Shown: positions 1-8,350 of the stretch, in pieces
Layout: each line of letters starts with the position of its first letter
Numbering within the stretch: position 1 is the stretch's first letter
DNA from: Clostridia bacterium
Lineage (GTDB): Bacteria; Bacillota; Clostridia; TANB77; CAG-508
NCBI GenBank assembly: GCA_900754285.1
Contig: CAAECB010000080.1
Span: 1-64,000, forward strand
Length of the DNA: 64,000 nt
Direction of reading: 5' to 3'
Position numbers and translations under genes: made by a program
The notes under the pieces: generated by a model
Databases searched by the model: none
What the model was told of the DNA's origin: nothing
The model's input: the letters and a program-made list of their open reading frames with translations, nothing else

Positions 1-1260
1 AAAATCTAATTTTTTTCTTTTTTCCTCTTCAATTTTTTCTTCGATACTTTTAATATTTTTTTCTATATTATTATTTTCTCTTTCTAGTTTTTTTATTTCA
101 TCTTCTATCAAATTTATCTTTTCTTTTATTATTTCTGCCTTTTTCTGTTTTTCATTATATTTTTTTATTGCTTCTTCATTCTGTTTTTTTCTACGGAAAT
201 AAGCAAAAATTGAAACTAGTGTAATAACAAGTAAAATACAACAAATTGAAATTTTAACGATTGCATTTTTTAGAAAAACAAATTGCAAAATATTTATTAA
301 TATTAAAACAAAAATACTTACAAAAAATGTAAAATCATTTTTTTCTTTTTTTACTCTTTTATTTTCAAAAAACTCTAAAATTAAATTTTTATTTTCTTCT
401 TGAATTTTATCTATATTAAAGTCATATTCGCTGATTTTAGCTGAATTGCTGCTTTTTAATTGTTTTTGTAAATTTATTTTTTCTTGTTCACTTTTTAAAT
501 TTTCTAAAACATTTTTTATGTCTTTATACATTTGCATTTCTGATTCTAAATCAGAAATTTCTTCTTTTTTATTCAAAATTTTTTCTTCTATTTCATATTG
601 TGAATTTTTATATTTTTCTAAAACATTTTTTTCTTCTTGTAAATCAGTTAATTTTTTCTGAATTATATTAATTGGCTTTTCCCTAGACCTTGATGTCCCT
701 ATTTCATCTAATTGTCTCCTATTTATTCTATCCATTGCTATTCTAAAAGATGTATTATCATCCCCTGTTCCAACTAAATTTGCAATTTTTTGAATTAATA
801 CACCTTGTTCTGTTTTTCCTAACTTAACTTCTTGTTGATTAGAAACAACTGTAGATAAAAACAAATCTTCATCAACTTTAGTCTGTTCATAAAAAAATTG
901 ATTTCCTAAAGATTTATCAATATTAAATTTATTTGATATATCTTCTTTTAATTCATTATATATTTTTGGATTTTTCTTATTAAAATCTCTATATATTTCA
1001 AATTTTTCACCATTATCTAATTTATAAGAAAGTCTACCAGAAAAATCATCACTTGACCATGGAAGATATTTATCATAATCTGATAATTCTCTACTTTTTT
1101 TGTTTTTACTTGTACCATAAAAACTATTTACTATATAATGCATTATTGTAGATTTTCCAGATTCATTTTTTCCAAATATTATATTTATATTATCTCCAAA
1201 TTTTATTTCTTTATCTTTTATTTTTCCATATGAATGTATATTTAATTGTTGTATTTTCAT
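1..1260 (-). CDS. YhaN/SbcC-like AAA ATPase (partial, C-terminus beyond window)
   Basis: This is the first 420 codons of a large ATPase; its 3' end lies beyond base 1. The protein starts at an ATG at 1260 with MKIQQLNIHSYG and carries a P-loop GKNESGKST near residue 35, as in Rad50/SbcC and Bacillus YhaN. A long charged coiled coil follows and is interrupted by two adjacent hydrophobic membrane segments (about residues 310-350), a feature of the YhaN type. It lies directly downstream of the YhaO-like phosphoesterase gene, with a strong site (GGAGGG) before its ATG, so the two probably form a nuclease-ATPase pair in DNA repair. The family assignment is firm; the substrate is inferred. Confidence 0.85.
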   Translation of the reverse strand, partial: MKIQQLNIHSYGKIKDKEIKFGDNINIIFGKNESGKSTIMHYIVNSFYGTSKNKKSRELSDYDKYLPWSSDDFSGRLSYKLDNGEKFEIYRDFNKKNPKIYNELKEDISNKFNIDKSLGNQFFYEQTKVDEDLFLSTVVSNQQEVKLGKTEQGVLIQKIANLVGTGDDNTSFRIAMDRINRRQLDEIGTSRSREKPINIIQKKLTDLQEEKNVLEKYKNSQYEIEEKILNKKEEISDLESEMQMYKDIKNVLENLKSEQEKINLQKQLKSSNSAKISEYDFNIDKIQEENKNLILEFFENKRVKKEKNDFTFFVSIFVLILINILQFVFLKNAIVKISICCILLVITLVSIFAYFRRKKQNEEAIKKYNEKQKKAEIIKEKINLIEDEIKKLERENNNIEKNIKSIEEKIEEEKRKKLDF

Positions 1261-1292
1261 AACTGCCCTCCTTTATAATTCTTTTGTTAAAT

Positions 1293-2414
1293 TTATTTAA
1301 GTGCTTCAAAAACTACTTCTACTGCCTTTTCCATAATTTCTTTTTCTTGCTCTGTTATATTTTCTAATTGCATTTTTTCATATATTTCTTTTGCAAATAA
1401 TCCCTTTAATGTATTTTGATTAGCTATCTGCTCTAAATTAAAATTAATTTGAGTTTTATCTTTAATTTTTATAATTCTTTGATTTTGAATCATTTTGTAT
1501 AGTTCATAAGTTTCTATTTCAAAATTTCTTTTTCCTATTAATATTATTTTTACAAACTCATTTTCTAAAATCAATTGCTCATTTATTTTTTCTATTAACT
1601 CTTCTTTTGATAAAATATTTGTTACATCAATTTGTTTTTCTACAAATTCTTTATCATCAATTTGAATAAAATCCAAATTACATTTTCCATTCTTTTGAAT
1701 CTCTCCAACTACCATTCCATGTTTCCCTAGCTCATCAAAGCCCATAGAAACTGTAGAACCTGGATATATAATTTTTTCCTTTTCAAAATTACCATAATTG
1801 TTTGATAAAAATTGAGCATCAATATCATAATTTGTTTTATGTATATGACCTAATGCAACATAATCAAAACCTTTTTGTCTCAAAACTCTTTCTGAAATAG
1901 GATTATAATTTTTTTCTTGCAATATAGCCCCATTCAATGTTCCATGAATTACTAAAATATTCAATTTCTCTGGATTATCTATATTCAAATTTTCTATATC
2001 ACAACCATTACAATAAAAATCATTAAAGCCAAATCCATAAATATCAACATCATCCATTGAAACTTTTTCTATTTTAGAACCAAAAATTTTTACATTTTTA
2101 TTCCATTTATACTGATTATAATATGAATTTTTTAAATATGGATCATGATTACCAGGTGATATAAAAATTTGAGTATCTGGTATCTCTCCAAACAAACTAT
2201 TTATATATTCAATTGTTGATTTTTTTATATATTGATTTTCATATAAATCCCCTGATATAAATAAATATGGTATTTTATTTTCTTTAATATAATTTATAAC
2301 TTTTTTTAAAGCCTTTCTTTGATCTAATCTCCTAATATCTCCAAAGCCTTCTCTATCAGCCAAATTCACAAACGGACTATCAAAATGCATATCTGCAATA
2401 TGTACAAATTTCAT
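1293..2414 (-). CDS. YhaO-like DNA repair exonuclease (metallophosphoesterase)
   Basis: The 373-residue protein has the full calcineurin-type metallophosphoesterase motif set: HIADMHFD at the N-terminus, SGDLYE near residue 55, GNHDPY near 90, VIHGT near 155 and GHIHKTNY near 190. These residues bind the two metal ions in SbcD/Mre11 nucleases. The C-terminal third is a capping region without recognised motifs. The neighbouring ATPase gene starts 32 bases downstream on the same strand, matching the yhaO-yhaN arrangement of Firmicutes, so it is probably the nuclease subunit of an SbcCD-like complex. No signal peptide is seen, so it should be cytoplasmic. Confidence 0.85.
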   Translation of the reverse strand: MKFVHIADMHFDSPFVNLADREGFGDIRRLDQRKALKKVINYIKENKIPYLFISGDLYENQYIKKSTIEYINSLFGEIPDTQIFISPGNHDPYLKNSYYNQYKWNKNVKIFGSKIEKVSMDDVDIYGFGFNDFYCNGCDIENLNIDNPEKLNILVIHGTLNGAILQEKNYNPISERVLRQKGFDYVALGHIHKTNYDIDAQFLSNNYGNFEKEKIIYPGSTVSMGFDELGKHGMVVGEIQKNGKCNLDFIQIDDKEFVEKQIDVTNILSKEELIEKINEQLILENEFVKIILIGKRNFEIETYELYKMIQNQRIIKIKDKTQINFNLEQIANQNTLKGLFAKEIYEKMQLENITEQEKEIMEKAVEVVFEALK

Positions 2415-2482
2415 AATAATCTTGTAACCTCCTATCTTTAGTATGCGAACATTTGTATTGTATCACATATATTTTAAAAGTC

Positions 2483-2520
2483 AAGAAAAAAGTAGAATTT
2501 TTTAAAATTCTACTTTTTTT
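2483..2520 (-). terminator. Rho-independent terminator after the VirD4-like gene
   Basis: An 11-base-pair stem (AGTAGAATTTT and its complement) with a short A/T loop is flanked by A and T runs on both sides. It begins immediately after the stop codon of the minus-strand coupling-protein gene and could also end transcription in the opposite direction. Confidence 0.75.
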
Positions 2521-4593
2521 CTATTCATCAAGAGGCCCAAACAACTCATCAAATTTAGCCTCAAGTTCTTTTTGTAAATCATACTCATCATCCTGAGGAA
2601 GAACAGGCGCATCATCCTCAAAATCCTCCAAAGAAGAAGTACTAGAAGAATTAGAATTAGCAGTCACTCCAACAGGAACCTTTTCCTCTAAATCCTCAAA
2701 AGCAGGAACTTGAGGAGTATTATCAACAACAGGTTTAGAAGTAATTTTAGAATCATTATTATCTGCAAACTCCTCATCATCAAACAAATCATCCAAAGAA
2801 TCAACCTTCAAATTCTCAACTTGTTTAGCCTCATCCTCTGGAACATATGGATTATACGGATTATATTTTCTCCAATTACCTCTATGAATTTCACCAATGT
2901 CATTATGGCTAATTTCATGACGAGCCAACTCTTTTGCCATTGGATGTTTAAAATAATAAAATTTCGGAGCCTTAACAGGTTTTAGACCCTTTACAAAAAT
3001 TATACATTGATCTATATCCATTCTACGCAACTCATCTGGAGTCATCAAAGCCCTAGCCATAACCTGATCAGAAATACTCTTTCCTGTTTTATGATTTTGT
3101 TTATCCTTGCTTACAGATACACTATCTCTTTCAATTGTTTTTTCTCCTAATTGTTTTGAAAAATATTCAACAGTTTTAAAAGAGTTACTTCCTAGGAACA
3201 AGTGAGTATCACAGTTACCCATTATAGTTTCATAAGATTTTTCATAAACTGCTTCCAACTGGTCAACATTTTGCAAAATTACGCTAAAAGATATTTTTCT
3301 ACTTCTTGATGTTGATATTTTTTTGTCGAAATCGGGTATTTTTCCAATATTAGCAAACTCATCTAATATAAAAAATGTCTGTTCTTTTAAAGCTCCACCA
3401 TTTTGATCAGCATAATCATATAATTGTTGAATCATTTGAGAGAAAAATATTGTCAATAAAAAGTCATATGCTGTATGTGTATCAGATGATATTACATAAA
3501 CTGCTGTTTTTTGATTTCCTATATCTTCAAAATCTATTGTATCAGTTGAAGTCAATTCTGCAATTTCTTTAGAATCAAACTTACCTAATTTTGATTGCAA
3601 TGTACTCAATATAGAACTATATGTTTTTTCTGGTGCAATTTCAATAGATTTATAATACATTCTAGCTGGATGGTCATATGGTAAAGCACTAATTAATTCT
3701 GTTAATAAATTGCTTCCACCATTTGAATTTGCTGCTCTAACCAATTCTGCACAACTAGCCAAATTTTGCTCTTCTTTTGGTCTTGTTGCTAGCAAATAAT
3801 AAATTAAAGCCTTTAGTAACATTTCTGCTGAATCGTCCCAAAATGGCTCTGAACTTCCACCATCTGTTTTTTGCCCTCTAATTATAGTATTCGCAATAAC
3901 ATCTACATCTATTTCTGATGATATATGCATTAATGGGTTATATCCATCACTAAATTGAGGTCTTACTAAATTTAATACTTTTATTTTATAACCATGATCT
4001 CGCAAATATCCAGCTGTTTTATCATATAATTCACCTTTTGGATCAGTAAAAACATAAGAACCTAACATTTGATATGCATTTGGTATTGAATATGATGCAG
4101 ATTTACCTGAACCTGAACCTCCGACTACCAATACATTTACATTTCCTCTTTTATCAACTGGTAAATAGTTATTTTCTGCTAATATAATACCTTTATTTTT
4201 GTCTAATATACTATATTGTTCCCCATGTTGACTCCAATCACTTGAACCATGTTCTATATCAGAATATTCATGTTTTGGTGCTGATTTTACTATTCCTATT
4301 GTTAATGCTATTCCATAAATAATTGTAAATCCTACTAATGTGGATAGGAAATTGCCTGCTGCTCCTTTTGAAAATATATTTCCTAAAGTTGCAAATGGTT
4401 GAATTATATTTTTTATAAAATTTGTAAAAAATAATGCCAAGTCAAAAGTTTCTCCTTGTTTTGCTTGGAATATTGAATACGAAAAAGGTGCAACAAATAC
4501 TATGGCTAAAAGAATCCATAGTATGGCACCTATTGTTATTTTTTTTCTATTCTTTTTTAATGCTCCTTGCATTTTGTAGTTCATAATCTTCAC
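2521..4593 (-). CDS. VirD4/TraG-type conjugation coupling ATPase
   Basis: The 690-residue protein has two N-terminal membrane regions (about residues 20-45 and 80-105), then a TraG/VirD4 ATPase domain. Walker A is GGSGSGKS at 158-165 and Walker B is FFILDEFANIG near 410. The last 130 residues are acidic and probably disordered. Such proteins are hexameric inner-membrane pumps that hand DNA-protein substrates to a type IV secretion channel. Two small genes lie just upstream on the same strand. No relaxase, VirB4 or channel gene is visible, so here it is an orphan or the edge of a dispersed system. Family assignment is very secure; a role in conjugation is inferred. Confidence 0.9.
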   Translation of the reverse strand: MKIMNYKMQGALKKNRKKITIGAILWILLAIVFVAPFSYSIFQAKQGETFDLALFFTNFIKNIIQPFATLGNIFSKGAAGNFLSTLVGFTIIYGIALTIGIVKSAPKHEYSDIEHGSSDWSQHGEQYSILDKNKGIILAENNYLPVDKRGNVNVLVVGGSGSGKSASYSIPNAYQMLGSYVFTDPKGELYDKTAGYLRDHGYKIKVLNLVRPQFSDGYNPLMHISSEIDVDVIANTIIRGQKTDGGSSEPFWDDSAEMLLKALIYYLLATRPKEEQNLASCAELVRAANSNGGSNLLTELISALPYDHPARMYYKSIEIAPEKTYSSILSTLQSKLGKFDSKEIAELTSTDTIDFEDIGNQKTAVYVISSDTHTAYDFLLTIFFSQMIQQLYDYADQNGGALKEQTFFILDEFANIGKIPDFDKKISTSRSRKISFSVILQNVDQLEAVYEKSYETIMGNCDTHLFLGSNSFKTVEYFSKQLGEKTIERDSVSVSKDKQNHKTGKSISDQVMARALMTPDELRRMDIDQCIIFVKGLKPVKAPKFYYFKHPMAKELARHEISHNDIGEIHRGNWRKYNPYNPYVPEDEAKQVENLKVDSLDDLFDDEEFADNNDSKITSKPVVDNTPQVPAFEDLEEKVPVGVTANSNSSSTSSLEDFEDDAPVLPQDDEYDLQKELEAKFDELFGPLDE

Positions 4594-4613
4594 CTACTCT
4601 TTTGTTTAAATTA

Positions 4614-4967
4614 CTATATGTCTCTTTCTGTCATATTTTCTGTTTTTATTGGTCTTCCTGTATTTCTACGATGTTGATCGATTTTTTTGAATTGTTCTAC
4701 ATCTGCTTTTATTACTTGTCCATCAACAATTCTAACTGCTAAACCTGTTTCTGCATCATATCTACATTCATTATCTCTTGCAACTGTTTGCATTAATTCT
4801 TGTGCTATATGTTCTGCTATATCATCTTTTTGAGCCATAGCTTGAACTTTTGTTGCATCTCCTGGCTTTTGTCCTTCTTTTAATTCATTTTGCACTTCTG
4901 CTAATATAGAACAAACAATTTGTATTCTCATTTTGCTGTCATCTTTCTGAGCGCCCGCATTTCCCAT
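4614..4967 (-). CDS. Small conserved-looking protein of the VirD4 operon
   Basis: I do not recognise this 117-residue protein. It is soluble, with no membrane segment or cysteine cluster, and is rich in charged residues with a predicted helical first half. It begins MGNAGAQKDDSKMR after a strong ribosome site (GGAGGAAG). It ends 20 bases before the VirD4-like ATPase gene on the same strand, so co-transcription is likely. A role as accessory or substrate adaptor of the coupling protein is possible but rests only on position. Confidence 0.6.
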   Translation of the reverse strand: MGNAGAQKDDSKMRIQIVCSILAEVQNELKEGQKPGDATKVQAMAQKDDIAEHIAQELMQTVARDNECRYDAETGLAVRIVDGQVIKADVEQFKKIDQHRRNTGRPIKTENMTERDI

Positions 4968-4985
4968 TTAAAACTTCCTCCTTAA

Positions 4986-5507
4986 TTAATCTTTTTTGTC
5001 TCTAATTTCAAAGGCAAAATAAGATTTATATGGTTTTAATTTACACTTACCTTTTACTTCATTTGTTTTCTCGTCAAAATAAAGAACTGGTTTCACTTCT
5101 TCTGTTGTTTCTGGGTCTATAATACATATTGGCCTTTTTAAATTAGGAGTATATCTGAAATCTTTGTATTCAGTTTCTGACTCCGTATACAAACTATCAA
5201 GTTTTAGTGGCATTGGTTTTTTAGAAATAGATATTTTATTTCCATCTAAAAGTGCCATATTTACCACTACTCTTTCTTTTCCAAAAGACAAAATAACTAA
5301 TTGATCCTCATCTTGTGATGGATCATCTATATAAAATGTTTTTCTAGTATTTTCTCCTCTTATTTCTTCTGTAAAATCCAATCTTTGTATTGTATATTTT
5401 GGAGATTCTGCTAAAAATTCTTTTTCTGTTTTATTTACTTGGTATATTACTGTTCTAACATCTTTAGGATCTGTAATACTAAAGTGTTTTCCTTGCCACA
5501 TATCCAT
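4986..5507 (-). CDS. Unknown soluble protein upstream of the VirD4 operon genes
   Basis: The open frame extends to an ATG at 5540, but the best ribosome site (GAGGGG at 5517-5522) sits nine bases before the internal ATG at 5507. I therefore start it at MDMWQGKHFSI, giving 173 residues. The protein looks like a beta-rich globular domain with alternating hydrophobic strands and has no signal peptide or membrane helix. It is followed by the 117-residue gene and the VirD4-like ATPase in one direction. I do not recognise the family. Confidence 0.6.
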   Translation of the reverse strand: MDMWQGKHFSITDPKDVRTVIYQVNKTEKEFLAESPKYTIQRLDFTEEIRGENTRKTFYIDDPSQDEDQLVILSFGKERVVVNMALLDGNKISISKKPMPLKLDSLYTESETEYKDFRYTPNLKRPICIIDPETTEEVKPVLYFDEKTNEVKGKCKLKPYKSYFAFEIRDKKD

Positions 5508-5620
5508 TCTATGACACCCCTCTTCTATGATTTTACACATAGCTCGTCTTTTGCATGTCCACTATATATTATACCTAAAAACAAGCCATTTGTCAATAAA
5601 AAATTTATGTTAATTATTTT

Positions 5621-6505
5621 TTAATTTGATATATTATTTTCTCTTGGATTAAAAGATGATACTTGTTGTAATTTTTCATATAAAGATTTTTCTTCTTCTG
5701 ATATATTTTTTGGTACTACAATTTTTACTTCTGCCACTAAATCACCTTTAGAACCTTCTCTATCTTTATAACCCTTACTTGTAATTCTTAATTTTTCTCC
5801 ACTTTGAATTCCTTGTGGAATATATACTTTTGTTTCATTTTCTATTGTTGGAATATTAACTCTTGTCCCTAAACTTGCTTCCCAAGGTGTAAGCAATAAT
5901 TCTGTATATATGTCAAGTCCATCTAATCTAAAATTTTTACTATCTTGAATATCAATTTTTAAATATAAATCACCATTTTTTCCACCATTTTTTCCTTTTT
6001 TTCCTTGTCCTATTAATCTTACTTTTTCACCATTTTTTATTCCTTTTGGTATATTTATAGAAAAAACTTTGCTCTTTCCTTCTACATCTTTTAACGCTAT
6101 CTTTTTTTCTGTCCCAAAATAAGCTTCCTCTAATCCTACTTGGATTTCTGTTTCTACATCTTCTCCTCTAATTGTTTCTTGTTCTTTTGCATCTTCAAAA
6201 TTAGAATCCACATTTCCTAGAAATATTTGAAAAATTGATTCTTTACTTTTTAATTTTTTTTGCTTATTTCGCACATGGTATGTATTCCATGTTCTATCAT
6301 ATTTTCTTTTTGCTGATGGTACTGATAATGTCCTATATGCTTCATTTATTTCTTTTATTTTGTCTTCTGAAAAACTATCTCCTACATTTAAGTCTGGATG
6401 ATACTTTTTCGCTGCACTTCTATATGCTGATTTTATTTCATCTATTGATACTCTTGTATTTTCAAGTCCTAATATTTCATAATAATCTTTAAACACTTTA
6501 AACAT
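5621..6505 (-). CDS. CbpA-like DnaJ co-chaperone
   Basis: The N-terminal J domain (residues 7-75) contains the HPD motif at 36-38, needed to stimulate the DnaK ATPase. Two C-terminal DnaJ substrate-binding beta domains follow (about 125-285). The zinc-finger repeats (CxxCxGxG) of canonical DnaJ are absent, so this is a type II, CbpA-like co-chaperone. The 294-residue length fits that class. It stands alone between the VirD4 cluster and murF, and no heat-shock operator is apparent upstream. Confidence 0.85.
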   Translation of the reverse strand: MFKVFKDYYEILGLENTRVSIDEIKSAYRSAAKKYHPDLNVGDSFSEDKIKEINEAYRTLSVPSAKRKYDRTWNTYHVRNKQKKLKSKESIFQIFLGNVDSNFEDAKEQETIRGEDVETEIQVGLEEAYFGTEKKIALKDVEGKSKVFSINIPKGIKNGEKVRLIGQGKKGKNGGKNGDLYLKIDIQDSKNFRLDGLDIYTELLLTPWEASLGTRVNIPTIENETKVYIPQGIQSGEKLRITSKGYKDREGSKGDLVAEVKIVVPKNISEEEKSLYEKLQQVSSFNPRENNISN

Positions 6506-6637
6506 CCTCCAATTATAGAATCCTATAACAAATTTGGTACACTTATTATATCATAAAATCGAAAAAAATCTATAGTTTTTCCAATTTTTTATCTGCTTTT
6601 AATAAACTCATTAATCAGCACATCAAATAATATATCA

Positions 6638-8077
6638 TTAATCTTGATTTTCTGTAACACTTTGTACATACTTATTACATAATTCAAAAAATTTCATTCC
6701 ATTAGATGCTTTAAACAAAATGACATCTCCTGATTTAGTATTATCAATCAAATACTTTAATATTTCGCTTTTATCTTCAAAATAAATAATTTGTTTTTGG
6801 TTGTCTACATTATTTTTATTTGCCTCTTCAGCAATAAATTTAGCATTTTCACCACTACATACTAAAACATCAACATTACTATCTGACACTGCTTTACCTA
6901 TTTTTGTATGCATTTCTTCTGCAAAATTACCTAATTCAAAAACATCTCCTAAGACCGCTATTTTTCTGTGTTCCTTATATCCATCTAATGAGCTTAATGA
7001 TGCTTTTATTGATTCGTAACTAGCATTATATGCATCATTAATAACTGTAATATCATCTTTTAATTTTTTGACTTCCATTCTTTTTTCAGTCAAAGCAAAT
7101 GTTTCTATTCCATTTTTTATTTTTTCTTTTTCTATCCCTAATAAAATTCCTACAAGAGTTGCACATAATGAATTATAAATAAAATGTATTCCTCCAACTG
7201 GTACATTTACAAAAAATGTTTCCTCTTTTCCTTCTTTTATAAAATGACAAACAAATTCACTTGCATTTTCTTTTAACTTGATATCACTTGCCCAAACATC
7301 ACTTTTATTTTCTATTCCAAAAGAATGAATTTTTAAAATTTTATTTTCAAGATTTTTGTTATGCCATTCATTAAGTTTATCATTATCCTCATTTATAATT
7401 ATTTCTTTATTTTTCATACCATCTAATATTTCTAATTTTGCTTTTAAAATATTATCTCTTGAACCTAAATTTCCTATATGTGATGTTCCTATATTTGTTA
7501 TAATTGCTATGTCTGGCTTTGCAATATTAGTAAGTAAGTCTATCTCTCCAAAGTGATTCATTCCCATTTCAACTACTGCAACTTCTTGATCTATTAAATG
7601 TAATAAAGTTAATGGCAATCCTATATGATTATTATAATTTCCCATTGTTTTTAATGTTTTATATTTTTGTGCTACTACATTTGCTACCATATCTTTTGTA
7701 CTCGTTTTTCCAACACTTCCTGTTATTGCTATAACTTTTAAATCTTTTCCATACAAATTTCTTTTATATGCAGCTATTTTTTGCAATGCTTCTAAACTAT
7801 TTTCTACTACAATAATTGTTCTGTCTGGCCATTTTTGCAATAACTTCACATCTATTTTTATATTGTTTATAATAACAATTTTTCCATTCTTTTTAAATGC
7901 TTCTTCCCAGTATTCACTTCCATCTATTGTGTCTGCTTTTAATCCTATATATACATCATTTTCATTCATTCTTCTAGTATCATATGCAAACTCTCCACAA
8001 ACTGCTTCTTTGTCTCCTTGTAAAAGTATTCCTCCTGTTATTTCTAAAATGTCTTTAACTTTTAATTCTTTATTCAT
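6638..8077 (-). CDS. murF: UDP-N-acetylmuramoyl-tripeptide-D-alanyl-D-alanine ligase
   Basis: MurF adds the D-Ala-D-Ala dipeptide to the UDP-MurNAc-tripeptide in the last cytoplasmic step of peptidoglycan precursor synthesis. The 479-residue protein has the N-terminal Mur ligase substrate domain, the ATP-binding loop GSVGKTSTKD at 120-129, the VEMGMNHFGEI segment typical of MurF, a middle ATPase domain and a C-terminal domain with the AYNASYES motif. The length is normal for the family. It is read alone on the minus strand. Confidence 0.95.
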   Translation of the reverse strand: MNKELKVKDILEITGGILLQGDKEAVCGEFAYDTRRMNENDVYIGLKADTIDGSEYWEEAFKKNGKIVIINNIKIDVKLLQKWPDRTIIVVENSLEALQKIAAYKRNLYGKDLKVIAITGSVGKTSTKDMVANVVAQKYKTLKTMGNYNNHIGLPLTLLHLIDQEVAVVEMGMNHFGEIDLLTNIAKPDIAIITNIGTSHIGNLGSRDNILKAKLEILDGMKNKEIIINEDNDKLNEWHNKNLENKILKIHSFGIENKSDVWASDIKLKENASEFVCHFIKEGKEETFFVNVPVGGIHFIYNSLCATLVGILLGIEKEKIKNGIETFALTEKRMEVKKLKDDITVINDAYNASYESIKASLSSLDGYKEHRKIAVLGDVFELGNFAEEMHTKIGKAVSDSNVDVLVCSGENAKFIAEEANKNNVDNQKQIIYFEDKSEILKYLIDNTKSGDVILFKASNGMKFFELCNKYVQSVTENQD

Positions 8078-8251
8078 AATTGTTTCATTCCTTCCTTTTG
8101 TAACAATATATTTTTATACTTTTTTGCTAAAATTTTTATCAATATGTTTTTTATTTAATATATGTCAATTTTTCTTATTTTAATATAATTTTTTATAAAA
8201 ATCAATTATTATTTTTATATTCTAGAAAATTAAGATAACTTTTTTAGATAC

Positions 8252-8290
8252 AAAAAGTAGGAAGAAAATTTACTTTTCTCCCTACTTTTA
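8252..8290 (-). terminator. Rho-independent terminator for the surface-protein operon
   Basis: A long stem (AAAAGTAGGGAGAAAA pairing with its near complement, one mismatch) is followed on the minus strand by a run of T. It lies about 60 bases past the stop of the first surface-protein gene. Confidence 0.7.
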
Positions 8291-8350
8291 ATATTTTTTT
8301 GAGTCTTGTCATAAAAGCATTAGTGTTTTTTGAGTCCGGCCCCAAAAACA
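8291..8350. repeat. Two diverged 30-bp tandem units
   Basis: Two adjacent units, each starting GAGTC, containing CATTAG and ending in a T-rich stretch, fill the space between the stop codon of the surface protein and the terminator hairpin. They agree at about two thirds of positions. Their role is unknown. Confidence 0.5.

Noticed and set aside
3324..3330. TGTCGAA (Spo0A-box) inside the VirD4-like gene
   Set aside because: It lies within a coding region away from any promoter; several such 7-mers are expected by chance. The one at 52222-52228 is rejected for the same reason.
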